Assembly (NCBI GenBank): GCA_019634245.1
Contig: JAHQVR010000134.1
Span: 1 to 6,007 of the forward strand
Direction: 5' to 3'
Source of the DNA: Gammaproteobacteria bacterium
GTDB lineage: Bacteria; Pseudomonadota; Gammaproteobacteria; Granulosicoccales; Granulosicoccaceae
Length of the DNA stretch: 6,007 bases
Shown here: piece by piece, positions 1 through 5,044 of the stretch
Numbering within the stretch: the stretch's first letter is position 1
How the letters are laid out: each line of letters starts with the position of its first letter
Position numbers and translations under genes: made by a program
Notes under the pieces: generated by a model
Database searches by the model: none
What the model was told of the DNA's origin: nothing
What the model saw: only the letters and a program-made list of their open reading frames with translations

Positions 1-15
1 ACATCAGTATCCGAT

Positions 16-1242
16 TTATTGGTTGAATACGCGATCAAACGTATCCAGCACCCCGTCAAAATCAGGGTTATAGGTTGTTCTGGCGACACTGGCCTGATCC
101 GGTGAAGGCGTATGCTGAGCACCAAACCAATGCCCTTGCGCCGCCATACACCCAAAAAACACATCGGGTGTGTTGCCATTACACACCAACAACGAACCAT
201 TCCTACCCATTAATTCGTTATCAGGTGCGTTAATCAGGCTCAAGTGCGACTGATTGAGAATTCTCAGTTCTGGATAATCGCTTCTACGAACAATTTCCCT
301 TTCCGAACGCGCCTCAACTCCCTCATTTCCGTACATTAACAAGAGACGGTTTTCGTTCGAGAATTTATTCTCAAAAATATGCCTGACAGCGTCAATATCA
401 ACCACTGAGTCATCGGCTGTTAAAACCATCATCACTGGCAGGTCCAGCGAACGTCGCCATTTTCTATTCAGATAACGCGTAGCCCTGTAGTATTGATCGA
501 CTGAATTTATCGGTATCGAATTATACTTGGCGGGGTTGTCCTCCAGTATCATTCCACCGAACATCCACGGTCTGAATCTTCGATAGAGCCAGGCCCAGCG
601 TAAATAGGAATTGAGCTGACTAACGTAAGCTGGAGAGACCAACAGCAGACCATCCACGTCGGTGTTTTCCAATGCCAGCACAGTAGCCAGAACACCTCCG
701 AGTGAAAATCCGCCCAGGAATATGGGCGTGTCATCGGTATTCCACAACGTAAAATGTTGCCGAACCACGCTCAACCAAAGTTTATAAGAAACTTCCAACA
801 TCTGCCTTGGATGCGATCCATGGCCTGGCAACAGAATCACGCGCACATCATAACCACGGTTGGCTAAGGCCGATGCCATATCCCGCCACACGAAGGCCGA
901 ATCATTAAGACCATGTATCAGTAAAAACTTGCCACGGTACATCACGTCTGGTGAGGCCTTTTTTTCAAAAGGTACATTCAACGCAATCTGGCTTGTGGTT
1001 CGGTGGGGTAGACTGACCTTTGTCAAATGTTTCTCAACTCGCTCACGATATTCGTTGAAATCAGCCGCGGGAGACGGGAAAGACTCGGGCGGCATTAAGG
1101 GCTCGGAGGAGGTACGCTGTCCGGCACACCCAGCCAATAGCACTAACAGCAATAAGCGCACTATGCTGGAGCACACCCCATTCAACACCTGGAATTGTTG
1201 TGTTAAACCCTCAGTAATTTTCGTTCCGCCACAGAACGCCAT
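16..1242 (-). CDS. alpha/beta-hydrolase fold lipoprotein (monoglyceride lipase / serine aminopeptidase S33-like)
   Basis: This is a predicted envelope serine hydrolase acting on an ester or acyl-type substrate that the sequence does not identify. Counting from the ATG at 1242, a hydrophobic run at residues 29-37 leads into the lipobox LLAGC with Cys39, so the mature protein should be lipidated; Ala at +2 favours the outer membrane. The hydrolase domain covers about residues 100-340: the oxyanion-region HG is at 110-111, the nucleophile elbow GFSLGG at 178-183 has Ser180, the acid is probably Asp278 in TADDSVVD, and the base is His333 in NQSHLSL. All three triad members are present. A tail of about 70 residues follows, with Cys354 and Cys365. 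The 38 residues before the lipobox Cys are long for a signal peptide and the ATG has no clear Shine-Dalgarno; a GTG at 1176, preceded by AGGTG nine bases upstream, would give a 16-residue signal and may be the true start. Family assignment is firm, substrate unknown. Confidence 0.9.
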   Translation of the reverse strand: MAFCGGTKITEGLTQQFQVLNGVCSSIVRLLLLVLLAGCAGQRTSSEPLMPPESFPSPAADFNEYRERVEKHLTKVSLPHRTTSQIALNVPFEKKASPDVMYRGKFLLIHGLNDSAFVWRDMASALANRGYDVRVILLPGHGSHPRQMLEVSYKLWLSVVRQHFTLWNTDDTPIFLGGFSLGGVLATVLALENTDVDGLLLVSPAYVSQLNSYLRWAWLYRRFRPWMFGGMILEDNPAKYNSIPINSVDQYYRATRYLNRKWRRSLDLPVMMVLTADDSVVDIDAVRHIFENKFSNENRLLLMYGNEGVEARSEREIVRRSDYPELRILNQSHLSLINAPDNELMGRNGSLLVCNGNTPDVFFGCMAAQGHWFGAQHTPSPDQASVARTTYNPDFDGVLDTFDRVFNQ

Positions 1243-1276
1243 CGTGTCAAACCATCAGTACCCCACAGAGGGCGAA

Positions 1277-1282
1277 AGTATA
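1277..1282 (-). promoter_or_regulatory. candidate -10 box for the hydrolase gene
   Basis: Read on the minus strand this is TATACT, five of six matches to the sigma70 -10 consensus, 35 bases upstream of the hydrolase ATG. No convincing -35 box lies 16-18 bases further upstream, so the call rests on position and the -10 match only. Confidence 0.25.
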
Positions 1283-1410
1283 ACCCAGAGCACTTACAGA
1301 CTGCGGGACGGGCATACATGCCAGCGTGGTATTCCAGGTACTGAAAGCTATCCCATCTACAGGGTCTGTTCGGACATCACCCAAGATCGGCTTCGGTCAG
1401 CCCAGTGAAC

Positions 1411-1416
1411 TATACT
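1411..1416 (+). promoter_or_regulatory. candidate -10 box for the antiporter gene
   Basis: TATACT lies 34 bases before the antiporter GTG start and matches the sigma70 -10 consensus at five of six positions. The bases 16-18 upstream (around CGGCTT) do not resemble TTGACA and there is no extended TG motif, so a real promoter here would probably be weak or activator-dependent. Confidence 0.28.
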
Positions 1417-1450
1417 CCTGCAATCAAATACATATGAGAACAAGGCTTTT

Positions 1451-3028
1451 GTGATAGCTCTACTGCTGTCTTTTGCGTTCATTGCAGGACTGCTCTTTCT
1501 GAAGATCGGCTATCCGCCGATGCTGGGCTATCTGCTGGCAGGATTTATCTGTTTTTCCCTTGGTGCAGGTGATTCCTCCATGTTCGATTACGTGGCCCAA
1601 TTAGGTGTCACCATGTTGCTGTTTACGATTGGCTTGAAGTTAAGGCCGGTCCAGTTAACCAAACATTATATTTTTCTGCCGGCGCTACTGCATATGCTGC
1701 TGGTCATACCACTGACAGCAGCAGCGATACTCCTGGCCGGAAACTTTTACGCACCCTTGGCCCTGAACACAGCTTCAGCTGTCTGGATACTGGCATTTGC
1801 GCTGTCCTTCTCGAGCACTGTATTTGCAATAAAGATATTCAGCGAACGAGGCGAGGAAGCATCTTTTTACGCTTCTGCTGCAATTGGAGTGCTCGTTCTG
1901 CAAGACATCGCCGCGGTGGTCTACCTGGTCTTCACGACGGACTACCAGCCATCTTACTGGTCTATCGCGCTCTTACTCATTATTCCACTCTGGAAACAAA
2001 TTAAGGGCTTGATCAATTATCTGTTAGCTGAAGTCGGGCATGGAGAACTACAAATTTTATTTGGATTCTTTATTGCGATGGGCGCGTATGAGTTGTTTGA
2101 AGTATTACATTTGAAAGGTGGCCTCGGTGCATTAGTCGCCGGTGCATTGCTGTCCATTAGTAATCAGCAAAGTGCTTCTGAACTTTACAAGCGCCTGGCA
2201 GATTTAAAAGATCTGTTTCTGGTAGGTTTCTTTATGCAAATAGGATATTACGGCTTACCCTCAATATCCATGTTTGTAGTTGCTATCGGCCTTGTATTGG
2301 TCTTGTTTTTACGGCCGATTATTTATTATCGTCTTTTTACCGTGTTTCGACTTCGAGCACGTACCGCATGGTTATCAGGAATTGGACTGTTTACTTACAG
2401 TGAGTTTGGCTTGATAGTCATGGCAATCGCGCTGTCGAATGGCCTGATTCACAAGGAATGGCTGGTAACTCACTCGCTGGCTATAGCACTCTCTTTTTTT
2501 ATCGCCACATTTTTCAATCGGTCGGCGAATGATATCTATGCCAGATATTCCTCATTATTTGAAAAGCTCCAAAAAGACGACCTACTGGCAAATGAAAAAA
2601 TAGAACCACTAGGCGACGCCGACATCGTTATCCTCGGTATGGGCAGAGTCGGTATCAGCGCATACGATTACTTGTCACAGCGATACCCGGGCCGTATTGT
2701 TGGTGTGGAGGAGCGATATGAACGTACAGTCCGGCTAAAAAATGAGGGCTACCGAGTCGTACACGGTGATGCAACAGATCGGGATTTTTGGAGTCAGACC
2801 CAGATATTAACCAGAAAAACACTTTTCATCAGTCTGACCAACCATAATGAGAACATGTCAGTAGTCAAACTGGCGAGGATGGAAGGCTACCAAAACACGG
2901 TGGCAGTGACGGCAAAATTTGAAGATGAAAAAACTGAGTTGGAAGAACTTGGCTGTGTCGTTTATAACCTTTACACTGAAATCGGCAAGAGCTTCGCCGA
3001 GCATATTGAAGAACAAACAGACCTGTAA
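1451..3028 (+). CDS. KefB/YbaL-like cation:proton antiporter (CPA2) with C-terminal TrkA-N domain
   Basis: An inner-membrane monovalent cation/H+ antiporter, by family likely K+ or Na+ efflux coupled to proton entry. Residues 1-356 form about 12 hydrophobic segments of the Na+/H+ exchanger fold. Seen within it are YPPMLGYLLAGF (21-32), SSTVFAIK (121-128), the core QDIAAV (151-156) with the transport-associated acidic residue Asp152, and GLGALVAGALL (224-234). After a linker, residues 390-525 are a TrkA-N/RCK Rossmann domain with GMGRVG (396-401), Glu420 at the end of the second strand, and HGDATD (438-443), typical of NAD(H)/nucleotide gating. At 525 residues it is shorter than E. coli KefB/KefC (about 600) and lacks a TrkA-C domain. 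The start is GTG: AAGG lies five bases upstream, an in-frame stop precedes it at 1406, and the N-terminus enters the first helix directly as in relatives. No KefF/KefG-type ancillary oxidoreductase gene is adjacent. Ion specificity cannot be told. Confidence 0.93.
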   Translation: MIALLLSFAFIAGLLFLKIGYPPMLGYLLAGFICFSLGAGDSSMFDYVAQLGVTMLLFTIGLKLRPVQLTKHYIFLPALLHMLLVIPLTAAAILLAGNFYAPLALNTASAVWILAFALSFSSTVFAIKIFSERGEEASFYASAAIGVLVLQDIAAVVYLVFTTDYQPSYWSIALLLIIPLWKQIKGLINYLLAEVGHGELQILFGFFIAMGAYELFEVLHLKGGLGALVAGALLSISNQQSASELYKRLADLKDLFLVGFFMQIGYYGLPSISMFVVAIGLVLVLFLRPIIYYRLFTVFRLRARTAWLSGIGLFTYSEFGLIVMAIALSNGLIHKEWLVTHSLAIALSFFIATFFNRSANDIYARYSSLFEKLQKDDLLANEKIEPLGDADIVILGMGRVGISAYDYLSQRYPGRIVGVEERYERTVRLKNEGYRVVHGDATDRDFWSQTQILTRKTLFISLTNHNENMSVVKLARMEGYQNTVAVTAKFEDEKTELEELGCVVYNLYTEIGKSFAEHIEEQTDL

Positions 3029-3074
3029 GCAAGCATTCTGTCTACATCCCGGTAAAGGGCATTTGTGTTACGTT
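3029..3074. other. short convergent gap without visible terminator
   Basis: The 46 bases between the antiporter stop and the HD-gene stop hold no GC-rich hairpin followed by a T-run on either strand. Transcription of this convergent pair may end by Rho or run into the opposing gene. Confidence 0.4.
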
Positions 3075-3638
3075 CTAACCTGCCTCATCCATCATTGGTT
3101 CACGACTAAATACTTCTTCCACCAGTGGAGCAAAGAAAGACAGGGGTTTTGATTCGAAGTTCGGATCAAAACAATTCTGATCATATTTCTCGCAAAATTC
3201 AGCACAGGCATCAAACCACTGATGATCGCGAAAACGATCTCGGGCATTTCTGTCACCCCCAGTGTGATGCGCGTAATAATACATTTGAAAAATACCGTGA
3301 TGCTTTATGATCCAGTAAATTTTGGCAGAAACATAGGGTCTGAGTATTGCCGCGACCATTTCACTATGACTATAAGGCGCCAATTCATCTCCGATATCAT
3401 GAATTAACGCCGCTACGATGTAGTCTGTTGACTGCCCGTCGTTCAATGCTCTCGTGGCAGACTGCAGGGAATGTTCCAGGCGCGAAACCTGATAACCGCC
3501 AATCGAGTGTTCCAGCTTTTCGAGTGAATCCATAATTCTGGAAGGCAGCAATTTAGCGTATTCATGTTCCTGCTTTTCCAGAAATGCATAATCGGCGGCG
3601 GTACCATCCGCCATTGCAATAAATCCAACGTGATCCAT
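3075..3638 (-). CDS. HD-domain protein, PhnZ/MIOX-like putative metalloenzyme
   Basis: A 187-residue cytoplasmic HD-superfamily protein; the reaction is unknown. Numbered from ATG 3638, the metal-ligand pattern is His56 (RLEHSLQ), His80-Asp81 (ALIHDIGDE), His91 (YSHSE), His113 and His114 (IKHHGIFQ), His124-His125 (YYAHHTGG) and Asp153 (EKYDQ). Extra histidines after HD and a late Asp match HD proteins that hold a mixed-valent diiron centre and act as oxygenases (PhnZ, MIOX) more than plain phosphohydrolases; this is inference from spacing. The N-terminal block MDHVGFIAMADGT fits what I recall of a widespread proteobacterial family, which supports this start. AGAGG lies six bases before the ATG. 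A TTG at 3671 would add 11 residues made entirely from the repeated leader and is unlikely. It converges on the antiporter and has its own upstream promoter candidate, so no operon partner reveals its substrate. Confidence 0.88.
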   Translation of the reverse strand: MDHVGFIAMADGTAADYAFLEKQEHEYAKLLPSRIMDSLEKLEHSIGGYQVSRLEHSLQSATRALNDGQSTDYIVAALIHDIGDELAPYSHSEMVAAILRPYVSAKIYWIIKHHGIFQMYYYAHHTGGDRNARDRFRDHQWFDACAEFCEKYDQNCFDPNFESKPLSFFAPLVEEVFSREPMMDEAG

Positions 3639-3662
3639 AGTTGACCTCTGAGTTGACCTCTG
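3639..3662 (-). repeat. 12-bp perfect tandem duplication containing the ribosome binding site of the HD gene
   Basis: On the minus strand the unit CAGAGGTCAACT occurs twice in direct succession, immediately before the ATG at 3638. Each copy carries AGAGG; the near copy is at the right distance (six bases) to act as Shine-Dalgarno, the far one is 12 bases further up. The duplication looks like a slippage event in the leader. Confidence 0.85.
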
Positions 3663-3801
3663 AACTATCAATGGGTGACGACATTCTTGGGTGCGTCGTG
3701 ATTCGGAGAGTATCTCAAATCAGTTAACCCTATGCCAAATAGTTGAATCATATTAAAACATCACGCAGAGTCAGTATCCAATATTATGGTTAAGTTTATG
3801 G
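3663..3801. other. intergenic region between HD gene and transposase 3' end
   Basis: Apart from the HD-gene promoter candidate, this AT-rich stretch holds an imperfect 12-base tandem repeat (TTATGGTTAAG / TTTATGGTCAAG, 3784-3806) that overlaps the transposase stop codon. No terminator hairpin for the transposase was found, and no clear copy of the TGTCTTTAT repeats seen on its other side. Confidence 0.4.
3709..3738 (-). promoter_or_regulatory. candidate sigma70 promoter of the HD-domain gene
   Basis: On the minus strand TTGGCA (3733-3738, five of six to the -35 consensus) is followed by an 18-base spacer and GATACT (3709-3714, four of six to the -10 consensus). Transcription would begin near 3702, giving a leader of roughly 64 bases that includes the duplicated ribosome binding site. 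Confidence 0.42.
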
Positions 3802-4761
3802 TCAAGGGACTTCATCCGGCAGTTGCCAAACCCAATGTTGATTTATCGCTCTCGCATAGCCTTTTACTTTCTCAGTCGACCCTACCGCTCGGGGAAACCA
3901 GCTTACTTTCGGTCGCATATAGGAAAGCCAGTTGTCCGACGATCTTCCAATTCTTGTCAAAATCGGCGGTAAATCTGCCGCTATTGCTCCGCGTTTATCA
4001 TATCTGAGTTCTTTTCCTGTCCAATCCAGCAAGGCTAGATACTCTTCAAAATAGATCGGAATCGCTTTCTGAGGTTGCAGTATTTTGTCATTATCTTTGC
4101 GAACAAAAGGTAGCATACCGGTTTTTTCCACTCTCAATCTTCTATAGATCGAGGTGTATCGTGAACTCTCCGGTGTCGACGCGATGCCCGCCCTGACTGG
4201 ATTCAGGTCAACATAACAAAGGGTTTGCAATAGCGAATCTCTGTCAAGAATAGCCTGACACTCGAACCGCCCTTCCCAAAAGCGGCCTTTGCACTGGTCT
4301 TCTTTGTTAGCCCACCTTGCGATTTTTTCGTTTAAGTCCCCCATGAACCGACTTATATTGCTCAAGTTATCTCGGATTTGTGCCAGCAGTTTTACACACT
4401 TATTCAACTGTACAGCGGATAGCTTCACTCCATCTCGCCACAATTTGAGCAATGCAGGACAATGATGGATTTTGCACCATCGCTCCAATACTTCATCATC
4501 AGTGAGAGACTCCGCTAAGGCCTGATCAACATGAAGCAACAGATGGTAGTGGTTAGACAGAATGGCGTAGCCAGCAGTATCGATACAATAGCTGGCCGAC
4601 AAAACTAGTAGTCGATCTTCAATCCACTTTCTTCGATGATCGAAATTTCTGCCCGAACTTTTGTCAAACCCGCAGAGGAACGCCTGCCTGACGCAACGTG
4701 ACATGCAATGGTAATAGGGAGTCTGATCCAGACAAATCTTTTTTCGGCGTGGAACGGCCAT
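3802..4761 (-). CDS. Y1/HUH transposase, REP-associated tyrosine transposase (RAYT)-like, IS200/IS605 superfamily
   Basis: A single-strand DNA nuclease/transposase that by family cuts and joins ssDNA through a 5'-phosphotyrosine. The HUH motif is His71-Tyr72-His73 within SNHYHLLLHVD, following the conserved TPYYHCMSRCVRQAFLCG (14-31). The block LCYVDLNPVRAGI (181-193) supplies the likely nucleophile Tyr183, which aligns by my recollection with Tyr115 of the E. coli RAYT; FWEGRFECQAILD (161-173) and SSRYTSIYRRL (199-209) are further conserved blocks. At 319 residues it is about twice the length of IS200 TnpA and belongs to the longer RAYT-like class. The frame is intact, so the protein is probably functional. 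The ATG at 4761 has a strong AGGAGG five bases upstream. No TnpB/IscB partner lies next to it. Short TGTCTTTAT repeats on its 5' side may be its substrate sites. Whether it still mobilises DNA or is domesticated is not visible. Confidence 0.93.
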   Translation of the reverse strand: MAVPRRKKICLDQTPYYHCMSRCVRQAFLCGFDKSSGRNFDHRRKWIEDRLLVLSASYCIDTAGYAILSNHYHLLLHVDQALAESLTDDEVLERWCKIHHCPALLKLWRDGVKLSAVQLNKCVKLLAQIRDNLSNISRFMGDLNEKIARWANKEDQCKGRFWEGRFECQAILDRDSLLQTLCYVDLNPVRAGIASTPESSRYTSIYRRLRVEKTGMLPFVRKDNDKILQPQKAIPIYFEEYLALLDWTGKELRYDKRGAIAADLPPILTRIGRSSDNWLSYMRPKVSWFPRAVGSTEKVKGYARAINQHWVWQLPDEVP

Positions 4762-4766
4762 CGCTA

Positions 4767-4772
4767 CCTCCT
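4767..4772 (-). promoter_or_regulatory. strong Shine-Dalgarno of the transposase gene
   Basis: AGGAGG on the minus strand, five bases from the ATG at 4761, is a full match to the anti-16S core and settles the start codon. Such strong initiation is notable for a transposase, since most are poorly translated. Confidence 0.8.
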
Positions 4773-4799
4773 GTAGCCTCTGAAAAATCCTTTAAACCC

Positions 4800-4827
4800 A
4801 TCATACCCCCCACCACCCCCTTGTCAA
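4800..4827 (-). promoter_or_regulatory. near-consensus sigma70 promoter of the transposase with G-rich spacer
   Basis: On the minus strand a perfect TTGACA (4822-4827) is separated by 16 bases from TATGAT (4800-4805, five of six). Initiation would fall near 4793, giving a leader of about 32 bases ending in the AGGAGG site. The spacer is almost pure G on the coding strand: runs of five, two and six Gs separated by single Ts. Another GGG follows the -10 box. Confidence 0.65.
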
Positions 4828-4842
4828 ACTGGATCAACAAAA

Positions 4843-4859
4843 CAAAGACACCCATCGAT
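4843..4859 (-). repeat. REP-like short repeat, copy 1 (inverted relative to the others)
   Basis: On the minus strand this reads ATCGATGGGTGTCTTTG, the same core (ATGG-N-TGTCTTT) as the three plus-strand copies further right. It lies just upstream of the transposase promoter and can pair with copy 2 over ten bases with one mismatch. Confidence 0.55.
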
Positions 4860-4882
4860 CCCTTCTCCCAGTTTTTTTTCAA

Positions 4883-4900
4883 TCTATGGCTGTCTTATAT
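4883..4900 (+). repeat. REP-like short repeat, copy 2
   Basis: TCTATGGCTGTCTTATAT shares the ATGG-N-TGTCTT core with copies 1, 3 and 4. With copy 1 it makes a potential hairpin with arms 4846-4855 and 4887-4896. Confidence 0.5.
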
Positions 4901-4956
4901 CGCTATGTCGGCGTATCGTATAAGTTGATTTTGGGTGTGGTGGAATAGGCGAAAAC

Positions 4957-4977
4957 GTTGGCTGTCTTTATCCTGTC
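4957..4977 (+). repeat. REP-like short repeat, copy 3
   Basis: The core TTGGCTGTCTTTATCC (4958-4973) matches copy 4 at all but a few positions and lies 32 bases upstream of it in the same orientation. Confidence 0.55.
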
Positions 4978-4988
4978 TACCATCGAAA

Positions 4989-5009
4989 TCTATGGATGTC
5001 TTTATTCGG
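4989..5009 (+). repeat. REP-like short repeat, copy 4
   Basis: The core TCTATGGATGTCTTTATTC (4989-5007) is in direct orientation with copies 2 and 3. It sits about 40 bases before the MFS start codon and so also lies in that gene's presumed promoter region. Confidence 0.55.
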
Positions 5010-5044
5010 TTTGATTGTTCTGGCTATCTACAGCGTATAAATTA

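Larger units (their letters stand above)
1243..1450. other. divergent intergenic region between hydrolase and antiporter
   Basis: This 208-base stretch separates two genes read away from each other and should hold both promoters. It contains TATACT-like -10 candidates on each strand and a short dyad, GGCAT-AC-ATGCC, at 1311-1322 that could bind a dimeric regulator but is short enough to arise by chance. A plus-strand open frame covers the region and runs back under the hydrolase, but its product has no recognisable domain and lies antisense to a well-supported gene. No RNA gene or terminator was recognised. Confidence 0.5.
4762..5044. other. repeat-bearing intergenic region between transposase and MFS gene
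   Basis: This 283-base divergent region holds the transposase promoter, the four short repeats, a T8 run at 4872-4879 and a GGATC/GATCC inverted pair (4831-4835, 4857-4861). No convincing sigma70 promoter for the MFS gene was found: TATAAA at 5036-5041 is too close to the ATG to serve as its -10 box. An open frame on the minus strand (4664-4882) crosses the transposase promoter and start and is not a plausible gene. Confidence 0.5.

Noticed and set aside
1311..1322. Short dyad GGCAT-AC-ATGCC as a regulator operator
   Set aside because: Five-base arms are common by chance, no second copy was seen, and no regulator gene is nearby.
860..1408. 182-codon plus-strand open frame through the divergent intergenic region
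   Set aside because: It is antisense to the lipobox and N-terminal part of the well-supported hydrolase, has no recognisable domain and has no convincing ribosome binding site.
1434..1454. Six-codon leader frame (ATG...TGA) whose stop overlaps the antiporter GTG as GTGA
   Set aside because: The overlap resembles translational coupling, but no Shine-Dalgarno precedes the ATG, and a frame this short is expected by chance.
3678..3702. Possible hairpin ACGAC...GTCGT upstream of the HD gene
   Set aside because: The stem is only five base pairs with a 12-base loop and no T-run, too weak for a terminator or riboswitch call.
4831..4879. GGATC/GATCC inverted pair followed by T8 as a plus-strand terminator
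   Set aside because: The five-base stem has a 21-base loop and the T-run starts ten bases after it; no plus-strand gene ends here.
4664..4882. 72-codon minus-strand open frame upstream of the transposase
   Set aside because: It spans the promoter and start of the transposase in another frame and its product has no recognisable features.
3802..5009. A complete insertion sequence with defined ends around the transposase
   Set aside because: No matching ends were found on the two sides; repeats occur on the 5' side only, and this superfamily leaves no target duplication to mark boundaries.
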